Under the pieces are notes generated by a model that was not told the origin of the DNA, searched no databases, and saw nothing but the letters and a program-made list of their open reading frames with translations. A DNA stretch of 64,000 nt from Prorocentrum cordatum (taxonomy: Eukaryota; Sar; Dinophyceae; Prorocentrales; Prorocentraceae): assembly GCA_963575745.1 (NCBI GenBank), contig CAUYUJ010004603.1, positions 331,157 through 395,156 of the forward strand, given 5' to 3'. The position numbers were made by a program, and so were the translations under genes. Below are positions 1-10,849 of the stretch, in pieces. Every line of letters starts with the position of its first letter. Within the stretch, counting starts at the first letter, position 1.

Positions 1-80
1 GCGTGGTTTTTCGCCGAATGATCAAGGATGCTCCTCGATGGTCCCCGCCGAAGGAAAAATACACACGTCCGAGCGATGCC
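1..80. repeat. MITE-like repeat family B, copy 1 (cut by window start)
   Basis: Right-hand part of a roughly 125-bp repeat seen four more times (1584-1709, 7483-7610, 14472-14603, 22953-23082). Full copies begin near GTCGCTCGGACGTCC and end near ACACGTCCGAGCGATGCC, so the ends are inverted complements. Only the 3' end is present here. The family looks non-autonomous; no coding sequence is seen. Confidence 0.75.
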
Positions 81-559
81 AAGCGGGCCGCGGATGACAA
101 AGCGCGGCCATCTCCGCGGGCCCTGGCGGGCGGCATCGGGGATCGTGCACCTGGACGCACTTGGTAGCGTCTCCGCTGGCCTGGGAAGTGGCGTGTGCGC
201 CGCCAAGAGCCTCTCGAGGACGTCCGCATTTAGCGGCTCCAGCGTCTGCCAGTCAACCTCGCCGTCGTGCTGAGGAAGACTGCCAGCCATGTTTGCGATT
301 GCGCACCACGTGGGCAATAACAGCGCGCGTGAAAAAAGCAGCGCGATTCTCGTGCGTAACCCTCAGGCACCTCGCCCAAGAGGGACTCGAGTGGCAAAAA
401 CAGGAAGAAGGAGTGCCTCAGGTCAATAATGCGTGTCTGAACCCATACAACGTGGTGAAATGCTGCGCGCAAACAACTGCACACACATGCTCGATACCCA
501 AGAACTCCACAGTCTGCTCACACCCTGGCTTCCGGCATTAGCAGAGTGAAAAGAACATG
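81..559. other. No gene recognised
   Basis: Mixed-composition sequence. Short overlapping ORFs exist on both strands but none has protein-like composition or a motif I recognise. Confidence 0.5.
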
Positions 560-788
560 TTCTCATTCAGCGTTGCGACATTTGGTAGAAGGAGGGACGA
601 GGGGGGCCTGGCTCCAAACCTCTGCTTACTGCGACTGTTTGCAACAGTGCGTCCTAGGGTGGAGACTCCACCTGATTGACACAGTCGCCCAAAACAGCCA
701 AGATCTACTCCAGGGGATGGGGGGAAGGGTGCGAGGACCCGCGCCGATCGGCAAAACAATGAGTAAGAAAACAACGAAAACGACAAAC
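560..788 (+). repeat. Dispersed repeat family D, copy 1
   Basis: About 200 bp matching 17195-17385 in the same orientation. Shared blocks include GCGACTGTTTGCA, CAGCCAAGATCTACTCCA and GCGCCGATCGGCAAAACAA. Divergence is moderate, so this is an old duplication or a low-copy dispersed repeat. Confidence 0.7.
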
Positions 789-984
789 CTAGAAGAACAA
801 CACTGCATAAGCATAAGCTGTGGGCGCTCCGGGCGGATTATTTGGATCCGCGCAGGACCCCCTCCCTGGCGCGCGGAGCGTACCAGGGGTGGCGCCGGAG
901 GCGCCGCCGAGGGGGCCCAGCGCGGATCCAGGAAATCCGCGCGGAGCGCCAAATGTTCATGTTTATGGCGCTGTCTCTTCTTCG
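789..984. mobile_element. Foldback MITE family C, copy 1
   Basis: An approximately 196-bp element whose ends are long inverted complements: the left part (GGGCGCTCCGGGCGGATT) pairs with the right part (AATCCGCGCGGAGCGCC). The centre carries GGCGCGCGGAGCG and GGCGCCGGAGGCGCC palindromes. It is related to 7256-7450, 15302-15500 and a partial copy near 17745-17865. It has no ORF of its own. Confidence 0.7.
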
Positions 985-1257
985 AAAACACGCCCTCCTG
1001 TGGGGGCTCCTCCCGAGCAGCTCTGCCCAGAACCTCGAGACCGGAGGCAGCGGCGCCGGCCACAGCGTCGCGACCCAGGAGGCGTCCGCCTCGAGGCTCT
1101 CCCGGGCAGCGGCGGGGCCCTCCGGGGCGGCCTCGTCGCCGGCGCCCTCTCGCCGCTGGTCGCCTCCGCCGCAGCGACGACGACGACGACGTCCGCGGCC
1201 GCGGCGGCAACGACGACGAGGACCCGCAGACCCCGCGCACTCTTGCCAGGACTGGAA

Positions 1258-1460
1258 GGGGGGAGGAGGAGGAGGAGGAGGAGGGAGGAGGAGGAGAGGA
1301 GGAGGAGGAGGAGGAGAGGAGGAGGAGGAGGAGGAGGAGGAGGAGGAGGAGGAGGAGAGGGAGGAGGAGGAGGAGGAGGAGGAGGAGGAGGAGGAGGAGG
1401 AGGAGGCGGGGGAGGAGGAGGAGGAGGAGGGAGGAGGAGAGGGAGGAGGAGGAGGTCCGG
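1258..1460 (+). repeat. GGA trinucleotide array
   Basis: Nearly uninterrupted GGA/GAG repeats for about 200 bp. The long six-frame ORFs crossing it are poly-Gly, poly-Glu, poly-Arg or poly-Leu and are an artefact of the repeat. Confidence 0.95.
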
Positions 1461-1583
1461 CCGTGGCGGCGAGGGCGCTCCCGTGAGGGCCGGAGATAGG
1501 CGAGGCCCGGCACGCGCACTTAGCCCGGAACTCCTCAATGCCGGACGAGGCCCGACCCTCGACGACGACGACGACCGAACGAC

Positions 1584-1709
1584 TTGCCGTCGCTCGGACG
1601 CCCATTTCCCGTGCATCTTTCAGTTTCGTGTGTTTTTGTTTGCTCGATGGTCCAGGATGGTCCTCCATGGTTCTCGCCGAGAAAAAACGCACACGTCCGA
1701 GCCATGCCG
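1584..1709. repeat. MITE-like repeat family B, copy 2
   Basis: Full-length copy of the inverted-ended repeat: CGTCGCTCGGACG at the left, CACACGTCCGAGCCATGCC at the right. It is bordered on both sides by GAC trinucleotide repeats, so it sits inside or next to a GAC array. Confidence 0.75.
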
Positions 1710-1710
1710 A

Positions 1711-1769
<59 letters not shown>

Positions 1770-1772
1770 CCA
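1710..1772 (+). repeat. GAC trinucleotide array
   Basis: About twenty GAC units, followed to about 2030 by imperfect GGC/GCA-rich triplet sequence. The ORFs here encode only Asp, Thr or Arg runs. Confidence 0.95.
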
Positions 1773-2149
1773 CCACCACCGAACGACGCAGAGGGGTGCC
1801 CTGCGGGCGGAGGCGGCGACTGCCGTCGGGGACGCAGCGGCGGCGGCAGAGGAGGCGGCGGCGACGGCGGCGGCCTCCGCGGCAGCAGCGGCCGTCGGCG
1901 GCTGCAACGACGGCGGAGGCGGAGGCAGCAGCAACGGCGGCGGCGTCGGCGGTGGCAGCGGCGACGGCGTTGGCGGCAGCGTTGTTGGCACTGGCGGCGG
2001 CCGCAGCGGTGGCGGCAACCGGGGAGCCTACAAGGTACCGATATACTGCTGCTCCCTGGACCTCTCCCGGGTGGCGCTCTGACCAGAATCTCGAGGCGAA
2101 GTTCGAGCGGTGGCGGCTAAGGCCTCCTAGGAGGCGGTGGGTGGAGGTA

Positions 2150-2336
2150 CAGGCCTCGGAACAAATTAGCGAACACTCATGATGCCACATTCATCTGTCA
2201 ACGGCTCCCCCTCCCCCCAATGTTCAAAGTTGGCGGTGGGTCTGATGAGATGCACTTCGACCGCAGTCTCCCCCCGCGCGTGCCAACGTTGAGATTGGGG
2301 GGGAGGGGGAGTGTTCAGTAATTGTTTCCCTCTACC
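2150..2336 (+). repeat. Dispersed repeat family E, copy 1
   Basis: About 185 bp matching 18133-18321 in direct orientation, with a partial third copy at 18506-18562. Shared blocks include CACTCATGATGCCACATTC, AGTTGGCGGTGGGTCTG and GCGCGTGCCAACGTTGAG. No ends or target duplication could be defined. Confidence 0.75.
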
Positions 2337-2559
2337 GTAATTATGGGTACTCCCGAATTCTTAAGAAAGTCGGGGGGGTCACATTTGGTGGGGGGGTCTG
2401 ATTTGAGCTGTCTTGGAGGGTTCGGGGGGGCCTGGGCAAAGGGCCGCCCTTTCATGGATGGTCTGGGAGGGTCCAAAGCTTCCCGTCTGGGAGGGTTGAG
2501 ACCCCCTCCCTTTTATTACGAAATCTGGGGTACCCTGTCCTGCTCTGAGCAGCGGCGGT

Positions 2560-2990
2560 GGTACCGGAGGCAGCGGCGGCGGCGGCCGCGGAAACGAAAC
2601 GGCGGCGGCGGCGGCGGCGGGCGCCCGTCGCCTGCGCCACGCGCACCGGCCTCCGCCGCGGTGCCCCTCGCGGGCTCCGGCGGGGCGCCCGCACGGGCGG
2701 GCGGCCCGTCGGCGGCGGCCTCGGCGTACCCTCGGCCTCGTCCTCGTCGTTCTCGGCGTCCTCGTCCTCCTCGTCCTCCTCCTCTCGTTCATTCTCGTCC
2801 TCGTCGTCGTCGTTCTTGGCGTCCTCGTCCTCGTCCTCGTCCTCCTCCTCCTCCTCCTCCTCCTCCTCCTCCTCCTCCCGTGCCTCCTCGTGCTCGCCCT
2901 CCTCCTCCCCATCGTAGCCTCGTCCTCGTCGTTCTTGGCGTCCTCGTCCTGGGCCTCCGATTCCTCGTCCTCCTCCTCCCGCTCATCCTT
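2560..2990. repeat. GGC and TCC low-complexity block
   Basis: Imperfect GCG/GGC triplets pass into TCC/TCG triplets around 2740-2990. No gene is supported. Confidence 0.8.
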
Positions 2991-3540
2991 CTCCGCTTGT
3001 CGCTCGAACAGCAGAACGCTGGGGCGCTGCTCTTTGAACGAGGCGCTGCCCGTCGCGAAGATAGTTGCCTGGAGCGACTACTTGAGGAGGGGAAGTTGGA
3101 GTCTTCCCTGTGGTCCCCATAGAGATTCGAGCATCGAGGGTTTGGGATGGTCCCCTCCCTGCTTGGGCATCACTGAGGCTTCCCATCTCAAAGGCTGGAT
3201 GCACAGTCAAAATGCACACTAACCCAGGAAAGGTCTAGGGGTCGATCGTGAGGGGGCAAGGCTCAAATACTTGGCCAATCGAAACAACTCGCAAGAATCT
3301 CTCTGCTGTTTTCGGCGTCCGAGGTCACTGAGCTCTCAATCGAAAAGCGCTCCGGAAGACAAGCTGGTCCAAAGGACGGACTCTTTCCTACAAGAGAATT
3401 TCAATTGCCGCGATCATCTTCCGTGAGCCAAAGGAAACGCATGGCACAATTCGTCAATATGACGTCGTGCCACGGGCATGGACAACAAAAAGTTGTTGCG
3501 CGGCATGGAAAAAACAGCGTTCGCGTCCTTGAGAAAAGAA

Positions 3541-3700
3541 GGGGCCCTGGGACACACAAATAAATACACACAAATAATTGGATTCCCCATATGTTCCATA
3601 TTTTCTGGGTTTTTGTCTTCCCCCCCACTTCAAAATATCTTCCCATATTTTCCTGGGAATCGACGATTGATTGTGTCTGTGTGCTTTTGTCCCCTCCTGA
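3541..3700 (+). repeat. Dispersed 160-bp repeat family A, copy 1
   Basis: First of about eight copies in the window. The family begins GGGGCCCTGGGACACACA, continues through AAATAAATACACAC, has CCATATTTTCTGGG motifs in the middle, and ends with TCGACGATTGATTGTGTCTG and CCCCTCCTGA. It is AT-richer than its surroundings. The ends are weakly inverted (ACACACA against TGTGTCTGTGTG). It may be a MITE or SINE; no coding capacity. Confidence 0.85.
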
Positions 3701-3924
3701 AGCCAGTCCCCCATGTGGATGCCATCTGGATGCGCGGAAGAGGCTTCCGCAACCGAGAAGTTCAGCTTGCAGCGCAGCGAGGCGACTCGCAGCATTGCAA
3801 CTCACCCTGCGGCTCAGCAGCACAGCAGCTTGGCAATCATTCGGAGGCGACTACTGGGAGTTTCTCGTCGGAAAGATTAAAGAATATTAATCCCCATTTG
3901 AGAGCTGTTACGCTGGAGTGGGCC

Positions 3925-4003
3925 TCGGATTAAGCGGGATTTAGCCAGATTAAGCGGGATTAAGCGGGATTTAGCCGGATTAATCGGGATTAAGCCGGAT
4001 TTC
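3925..4003 (+). repeat. Tandem 12-bp repeat
   Basis: Six to seven degenerate units of GGATTAAGCGGG or GGATTTAGCCGG in a row. Confidence 0.85.
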
Positions 4004-4360
4004 GGACCAGGGCAAAATCAGAATTTGACCTCCCAGGAATTGCATCCGAACAATCATGATTTCTGCGCGCGACACAGTTCGGTCCTGAAGGGCGCGGTGA
4101 GCACTGCCGATGCAAATTCGCTTTGCTCCTGAAAGCCTGATGGCACGTAGAAAACTGTGGATCCGTGCTCCCGAGACCACGATCCCTCTGGAGAATGGTT
4201 CCGCGCCCTCGAGGCCACCATTCCTCATGGAAAACTACGAGTTCGTGACCCCAGGGACACGAGCCATCGAAACAAAACGATCCCCGCTGGTCGGGGGCGG
4301 GGGGGTCGGCCAAAGCGACGGCGAGTGCCGAGGACGACGTGGGACACATCGCCAGAGAGC

Positions 4361-4470
4361 TTCAGCAGCAGCAGCAGCAGCAACGGCGGCGGCGTTGCAA
4401 CCACGTTTTGCGGGCATGGGCGCAGGCGACGATGATGACAACGAACACGATAGCGACGACGACAGCCACA

Positions 4471-4503
<33 letters not shown>

Positions 4504-4592
4504 TTGACGACGACTTCGACGACGACGACAGCCACAACGATGACGACGACGACGTCGTCGACGACGACGACAGCCACAACGACGACGACGAC

Positions 4593-4646
<54 letters not shown>

Positions 4647-4730
4647 AACGTCGACGACGACAGCCACAACAACGACGACGACGACGGCGACGGCGACGAC
4701 GGCGACGGCGACGGCGACGGCGACAACGGC
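4361..4730 (+). repeat. GAC array with higher-order units
   Basis: About 300 bp of GAC triplets interrupted at least four times by the same block GACAGCCACAACGAC. This shows duplication of longer units as well as triplet slippage. Flanked by AGC and GGC triplets. ORFs across it are poly-Asp, poly-Thr or poly-Arg. Confidence 0.9.
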
Positions 4731-5439
4731 CGCGGTGGCGGCGGACGCGCGGGAGGCGCGGGTGGAGGCGGAGGCGAGGCCGTCGGGCCCCACGGCGACA
4801 GCGCCACGGGCGCGCAGGTGGGCACCGGCAGCGGCTCGGCGGCCCGCCGGCGAGCTCCTGGCCGCCACGCGCGCGCGCCCGAGGCTCGCGGGAGCGTCTC
4901 GGGGGCCCCTCGGCGGCTCCTCGGAGGCAGTCGCAGGCCCCCAGGAGGCCTCGGGAGCGCTCGGGGGCTTGAGCCAACACTTGAGCCAAACCAGCTACAA
5001 ACTTTTGGCCACCGTTCTTTAGTGCAACTGTTGCGGGGTAGGACACTGGCCCTGTCGTTTCTACTTGTCGCAAGAGTCAGCGCGCGCCTGTCTCGAGATT
5101 GCCAGCAGGCCGAGAACGACGATGAGTGACGACGCCGACGACAGCGGCGAGGGCGACAAACTACGACCACGACGACGACGGGCGACTGAAGACTATGGAC
5201 TACCATGGGAGACGACAAAGAAAGACGGCCACGACGGAAGACGGACGCCGCACGACGACGTCCAGCGAAGACGCACGACGCCGATGCGGACGCCGCCTTC
5301 CGCGCAGCCGCTGACCGCGAGGGCATCCGAAGGCCGAGCAGGCCCCCCAGAGCCTTCGGGAACCGCCCCGCGAGGCCTTTGATGATTAACCAAAAAAGGA
5401 CCCCTGACCCTTTGGGAGGGGACCTAAGTTAGGCGGGCC

Positions 5440-5930
5440 GAAGGCATTAGGGACAGGGGCACACTTTCTGGAACCAAACCACCCAGGTCCATTATCCCTA
5501 ATGCGAAGACGGGGACCTCTTCATGGTCTTATGAACACTAGCCCTACTACAAGAACATGATAATCACCCTCTGCTTGTTCTGCGCGAATGCAAGAACCCT
5601 AACCCTGATACAAGAACCCAATCATGACCCTCAGCAGTCCTAATACATTCGCAGACCCCCCTGAACCACCGATATGGAGGACGTCTTTGCAAAATCCCTA
5701 ATGCTCACGTACATGATATGATCATTGGGGGGTTCTTTATTCTCGATGGTCGGAAGGCCGACGGCGGCGGGGGCGAGCGGCGGGGATAGAGACTCTCTGT
5801 CTGCAGATGTATCGAACCAAACCGCCCGGATCGATTATCGCTAAAGACGAGGACCTCACTTAGGCCATGTCTTCACTGTGCTATTAGCTTTGGGGGATCT
5901 TTTAATTCTCGGCGGCGAGCGGCGACGATC
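5440..5930. repeat. Small duplicated and inverted segments; no gene
   Basis: GCATTAGGGA at about 5444 pairs with TCCCTAATGC near 5502. The block GAACCAAACC-CCC-ATTATC occurs at about 5480 and again at about 5815, each followed by a GA-GG-GGACCTC stretch. A TTCTCG-GGCGGCGAGCGGCG segment is also duplicated. Probably nested, decayed repeats. Confidence 0.5.
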
Positions 5931-6144
5931 GTTTGGACGCCCGAAATGGGTACGGAAAAAATGGGTACGATGCCTAACAACTAATGTTGTCCCAAACCGA
6001 CAGCGGCCGCTGCTGGGCAGGCGGCCTTCTGTCTCGAACTGATACAGACCGCGGCGGCGAGGACAGCGAGCCCTGTTCAAAATGAACAAGAACTGCTGTT
6101 GGCCATTGTATCGGGAGCGGCCAAGAAGGGGGTGTCCAAGAGGG

Positions 6145-6295
6145 GGGGTGCAAATCATGACCGGCGGCATGTGCGCGGCCCCGCGGGGGGGCCAGGGACG
6201 TAATCGCCATGAGTTCTGGGGAAAAATCATGGCCCCCGCCATGATTTCCACCCCCCCTAGTCATCACGCCCCTCTTTTCCGCCCTCGACTGTACC
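6145..6295 (+). repeat. Dispersed repeat family F, copy 1
   Basis: Shared with 14785-14952 and 55326-55493. Common blocks are CATGACCGGCGGCA-GTGCGCGGCC, ATGGCCCCCGCCATGAT and CCCCCTCTTTTCCGCCC. It contains a short internal palindrome around CATGGCCCCCGCCATG. Confidence 0.75.
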
Positions 6296-6678
6296 CATTC
6301 TTTCCGTGCAGATACACTTCGTGCGAAACATTATCCTCCTGCTCATCGTGGCTCCTCCCTCCCCAGAGGCCTCCCCAGGGTTCCTCGAGGCCTCCGAGGG
6401 GCCCAGGAAAGGCAGAGACTGACCCGAGAGGGCAGCATGCCTCTGAGAGTCTGGATCCTCGAAGCCACTGTCGTCGACCCTCGGCCTCCCCACCGTCGTT
6501 CGTGCCGAACCCGCCCGCGGCCATCCTTCGGCCGCGGCCGGCGCCGCGCCCGCCATGCCGCCGCTGGGGCCAGCGCGGGCGGCCCGCTGCCCCCCGCGCC
6601 TCGGGCGGCCCGCCGCGGCGCGGCCCGCCGCGGCCGCAGCCTGCCAGTCGGCGCGGTGGGCCGCTCCGCGAGCGTGAA

Positions 6679-6836
6679 GGGGCCCTGGGACACACAAATA
6701 AATACACACAAATAAAAAGATTGCCCATAGTTTTCCATATTTTCTGGGTTTTTGTCTTCCCCACCACTTCCCATATTTCCCATATTTCCCTGGGAGCCGA
6801 CGATTAATTGTGTCTGTGTGTTTCTTCCCCTCCTGA
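6679..6836 (+). repeat. Dispersed 160-bp repeat family A, copy 2
   Basis: Full copy from GGGGCCCTGGGACACACA to CCCCTCCTGA, highly similar to the copy at 3541-3700. Confidence 0.85.
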
Positions 6837-7255
6837 GAGCGGCGCGGCCCGACGGCAGCCAGCCGGGGCCCTTCGGACTGCTCCTTACCGAGACGAAGCC
6901 AGGACGAACACAAGGTCGGGTGAGGATAAATCGAGGATCGCCCCGAGGTCCGGCGGCTCTGGAGGATGCCTCGGTCGCCGCGGCCTTCTCAAAGCGTTCC
7001 AGAGCGCTCTGAGAGCGATCCGGAACGCTCTGGAACCGATTCATCCTCGTCCTAGCCCTGGCCCCCCGCCTTCGCGCGCCAGCGGCGACGACGGCAGCGA
7101 CGGCGGCGACGACGGCGCGCGCCGAAGCCGACACCCGGCGCTGGCGGCGCCCTCCCTGGGAGAGGAGCCTGAGCTCCCCTCGATGTCTTGCCTCCGAGAC
7201 AGCCAGGACTCCCTCGTGCCACGGCTTCCTGCAAGGGGGCCCCGAAGCAGTCAAA

Positions 7256-7450
7256 CGAGAGGAAGAAAAACGTCATAACCACAAACTGATGCCGCTCGGC
7301 GCGGATTTCTTGTATCTGCGCTGGACCCCCCAGACGGCGTTTCTGGCTCTGCCCCTGGCGCGCCCCGCGCGCCAGGAAGGGGACTCCAGCGCAGATCCAC
7401 AAGATCTGCGCGGAGCGCCATAAAGTTTAGGCGACTGTTCTCTCCTTCGA
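7256..7450. mobile_element. Foldback MITE family C, copy 2
   Basis: About 195 bp with long imperfect inverted ends (left GATGCCGCTCGGCGCGGAT, right GCGCGGAGCGCCATAAA) and a GGCGCGCCCCGCGCGCC palindrome in the centre. Related to the copies at 789 and 15302. Confidence 0.65.
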
Positions 7451-7482
7451 CCGGCACCGCCCCAAGACGGCCCAGGATACCT

Positions 7483-7610
7483 GGCCATCGCTCGGACGTC
7501 CATTCCCTGTGTTTTTTTTCGGTTTCGTGCGTGGTTTTTTCGCCAACTGATCAAGGATGCTCCTCGATGGTCCTCGCCGGAGGAAAAATGCACACGTCCG
7601 AGCGACGCCA
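7483..7610. repeat. MITE-like repeat family B, copy 3
   Basis: Full copy: CATCGCTCGGACGTCC at the left and CACACGTCCGAGCGACGCC at the right, with the conserved GGATGCTCCTCGATGGTCC interior. Confidence 0.75.
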
Positions 7611-7612
7611 AG

Positions 7613-7985
7613 ATGCCCTGGAGACGGCCCCCCAGAAGGCCTCGAGGCGCTCCAGGAGAGCCCCACGAGGGCCCCAGCGGGCGGAAAATCACCGATGGCC
7701 ATGCCGTTGTTCCGTGTTTGTCGCGCCCTCGCCTGCTCGGGTGGGATACGGCCCCAGAACGCCCCGAGACGCTCCACGAGGGCCCCAGCGGGCGCATAAA
7801 TCACCGATGGCCATGCCGTTGTTCCATGTTTGTCGCGCCCTCGCCTGCTCGGGTGTCCTGGAGACGGCCCCCCAGAAGTCCTCGAGACGCTCCAGGAGAG
7901 CTCCAGGAGGGCCCCAGCGGGCGGATATCACCGATGGCCATGCCGTTGTGCCATGTGTGTCGCGCCCTCGCCTGCTCGGATGTCC
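7613..7985 (+). repeat. Three tandem copies of a ~120-bp unit
   Basis: Each unit carries GAGGGCCCCAGCGGGCG, ATCACCGATGGCCATGCCG and GTCGCGCCCTCGCCTGCTC. The second copy lacks the CCTGGAGACGGCCCCCCAG opening of the other two. A minisatellite; overlapping ORFs are not protein-like. Confidence 0.85.
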
Positions 7986-8007
7986 CACGCTCCAGGGCGG
8001 CCTAGGG

Positions 8008-8115
8008 TTATGTCGGGCGTGTCCTCCTACATGATGTTTTCTTCGACGAAGGAAATACCATAAAAATGCTCCAAAGAGGTGAAAACGTGTCCCCCGACTA
8101 TTTTTCCCACATCCT
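8008..8115. repeat. TTAA-ended MITE family G, partial copy
   Basis: Begins TTATGTCGGGCGTGTCC and contains GTCCCCCGACTATTTTT, matching the 5' part of the copies at 18779, 21925 and 24091. The 3' inverted end is not clear. Confidence 0.55.
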
Positions 8116-8169
8116 AAGTGGGGTTTTTGTTTTCTCTGCACACCCTCCGCGCAGGATCTCTCCTCCCCC

Positions 8170-8317
8170 TCCTCCTCCTCCTCCTCCCTCTCCTCTGCTC
8201 CTCTTTGCTTCCTCCTCCGCATCATCATCACAATCACAATCACTCCCCACTCATCATCATCACCATCAGCATCACCATCACCATCGCACGATCACTCACC
8301 ATCATCGGCATCGAACG

Positions 8318-8352
<35 letters not shown>

Positions 8353-8371
8353 AATCATCATCATCATCAAA

Positions 8372-8409
<38 letters not shown>

Positions 8410-8547
8410 CTACTCGCTGACTCACCACTTCGTCCCCATCATCACCCCCACCATTTACCATCATAATCGCACGATCACTCACCATCAGCACTCATCATCA
8501 CCACCATCATCATCATCATCACGTCGTCATCATCACCACCACCACTT

Positions 8548-8587
<40 letters not shown>

Positions 8588-8650
8588 ACATCATCATCAT
8601 CATCATCATCATCATCAATCATATATCATCATCAAACACCGTCGTCATCA
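8170..8650 (+). repeat. CCT then ATC trinucleotide array
   Basis: A short TCC stretch is followed by about 420 bp of ATC/CAT triplets with scattered interruptions. Deduced ORFs are poly-Ser, poly-His or poly-Ile and not genes. Confidence 0.95.
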
Positions 8651-8660
8651 TCCCATCACC

Positions 8661-9540
8661 ATCATCCACCAAGAGGGAGCCTCGTATGTGAGTGAATTGT
8701 GGGGAAGTCTCAGGCGGGAGCCCCGTTCCCTATGGGGCCGCAAATCATGTTACCAATCCGAGCGGGTCATCGGATTTTTGTCACTGTCGTGACTTTTGGG
8801 CTCCTGAGGTCTGAATTTGGAGGAAGCATCAAGCGGGAACCTCGTCTGTGAGTGAATTGTGAGGAAGTCTCAGGCGTGAGCCCCCTCCCTATGGGGCCCG
8901 CAGATCATGTCACTAATCCAAGCGGGTCATCGGATTCCTGTAACTGTCGTCACTGTTGGGCTCCTCGGGTCTGAATTTGGACGAAGTATCAGGCGGGAGC
9001 CTCGTCTGTGAGTGAATTGTGGGGAAGTCTCAGGCGGGAGCCCCCTCCCTATGGGGCCCGCAGATCATGTTACGAATCCGAGCGGGTCGTTGGATTCCTG
9101 TAACTGTCGTCACTTTTGGGCTCCTCAGGTCTGAATTTGGAGGAAGCATCAAGCGGGAACCTCGTCTGTGAGTGAATTGTGAAGAAGTCTCAGGCGGGAG
9201 CCCCCTCCCTATGGGGCCCGCAGATCATATTATCAATCCAAGCGGGCCATCGGATTCCTGTAAATGTCGTCACTTTTGGGCTCCTCAGGTCTGAATTTGG
9301 AGGAAGTATCAGGCGGGAGCCTCGTTTGTCAGTGAATTGCGAGCAAGTCTCAAGCGGGAGCCCCCTCCCTATGGCGCCCGCAAATCATGTTACTAATCCA
9401 AGCGGGCCATCGGATTCCTGTAACTGTCGTCACTTTTGGGCTCCTCAGGACTGAATTTGGAAGAAGTATCAAGCGGGACCCTCGTCTGTGAGTGAATTGT
9501 GAGGACGCGTCAGGCGGGAGCCTTCCTATGGGTCCCGCAG
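8661..9540 (+). repeat. 160-bp satellite, about 5.5 units
   Basis: The block GTGAGTGAATTGT ends at 8700, 8860, 9020, 9180, 9340 and 9500, giving an exact 160-bp period over five intervals. Each unit also carries CAGGCGGGAGCCCCCTCC, TATGGGGCCCGCA and GTCGTCACTTTTGGGCTCC. Units differ by a few substitutions. Too regular and too long for a CRISPR array. Confidence 0.95.
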
Positions 9541-9639
9541 CTCACGTGGTTCCTCCGGGTCATCCTCCGGCGCGCGCTTCCTCTGGGTCGTCCTCCGGCG
9601 CGTATCGGCTGGGACGCACGTCGTGCGCTTCCTCTGGGT

Positions 9640-10220
9640 CGTGTTCCGCACGAGGACGAGGAGGAGGAGGATTGCCAGGAAAAGGAGGAGGGATGATGCA
9701 GGACGAGACAGGAAAGCAGGAAGAGGAAGAGGCTGAGGGGAGGAAGGACGAGGAGGAAAAGGAGGAGGAGGAATGCCCGAGGAGGCCCCAGTAGGTCCCG
9801 GAAGGCCCAGAAGGCTCCAGGAGGCCCCAAGAGGCCCCAGGAGGCCCCAGGAGGGGGCAGGAGGCCTAAGGAGGAGGCAGGAGGAGGAGGAGGAGGAGGA
9901 GGAGGAGGGGGGGGGAGGAGGGGGGAGGAATATGGAAACGAGGAGGAGGAGGAGGAGGAGGAGGAAGCGGATGAGGGAGAGGGAGAGGAGGAGGACAGGG
10001 GATGAGGAGGAGGAGGAGGAGAAGGGAGAGGGAGAGCAGGAGGAGGAGGCAGGAGGCAGGAGGGGCAGGGGGAATGGGGGGGAGGAAGCATAACGAGGGG
10101 GAGGGGGAGGAGGTGGAGGAGGCAAGAAGAGGAGGAAGAGGCAGGGGTTGAGGCAGGAGGAGGAGCAGCAGGAGGAGAACGAGGAGGCAAGAGTAGGTGG
10201 GAGAAGGGAAGGGGCAGGAG
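9640..10220 (+). repeat. Purine-rich GGA/AGGCCCC tract
   Basis: GAGGA-rich simple sequence with an internal stretch (about 9780-9870) of AGGCCCC-type 10 to 12-mers. No gene supported. Confidence 0.85.
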
Positions 10221-10289
10221 GATACCCCCATGCAAGCTCAAGAGATCATCATGTGGGGTCCTTCCGTCGGAGTAATTGATTATTTCTAA

Positions 10290-10358
10290 TTAGTTTTGTA
10301 TTTTTTTACATTTGTCGTCGAAAATCCCCCTATAGTCGGACAGGCCCGACTTAAGCCT
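10290..10358. repeat. TTAA-ended MITE family G, 3' fragment
   Basis: Ends GGACAGGCCCGACTTAAGCC, the terminal sequence of the family, preceded by an AT-rich interior. The left end is missing. Confidence 0.55.
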
Positions 10359-10599
10359 AGGGAAATCACACAAACTCGCGCCAAGGCTGCTCACGAGGCT
10401 GCCCGACACGCCCCGAAGCGGCCCAAGACGGCCGCGAGACGGCTCCCGAGAGGGAGGGCACCACCCGACATTCCCAGCCTGCCGCCACGGGAGGCGCCCC
10501 AAGAGGCCCCGAAAAGGACGAGGCCCCAGAGAACCCCAAGAGCACCCAGGAGAACCTCAAGATGGCTGAGTTCGTGATTTCCCTTAATGTTTGGAATGC

Positions 10600-10601
10600 T
10601 G

Positions 10602-10635
<34 letters not shown>

Positions 10636-10670
10636 CTCGTCGTCGTCTTTGTCGTCGTCGTCCCCTTCAG
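10600..10670 (+). repeat. GTC trinucleotide array
   Basis: About twenty GTC units. Flanking ORFs are repeat-driven. Confidence 0.9.
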
Positions 10671-10849
10671 GGTCGGCGGCAGTGGCCCTAAGGCCTTCGC
10701 AGTACACAAGAGACGGTGGATTGCGGCCATCGTCTTCCCTGACGGCGCAGGAGGCCCACAGTCGTGCCTCAAGGTCGCCGAGAGCCACTGATCGGATCAC
10801 TGCTCCATGGTCCTGGGGCCACCTGATGGGGTCGTGAAAACAGAGCACA

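Noticed and set aside
546-2190. Very long overlapping ORFs on both strands
   Set aside because: They translate GGA, GAC and GGC triplet arrays (poly-Gly, Glu, Asp, Val, Ser); open frames on all strands at once show repeat origin.
5590-5612. CCCTAACCCTGA as telomere-like repeat
   Set aside because: Two units only, in an internal repeat-rich region.
8066-8695. 209-codon ORF rich in Ser and His
   Set aside because: Direct translation of the ATC/CAT array.
8661-9540. Regular repeats considered as a CRISPR array
   Set aside because: Units are 160 bp and conserved along their whole length, with no short repeat and variable spacer pattern, and the genome is eukaryotic.
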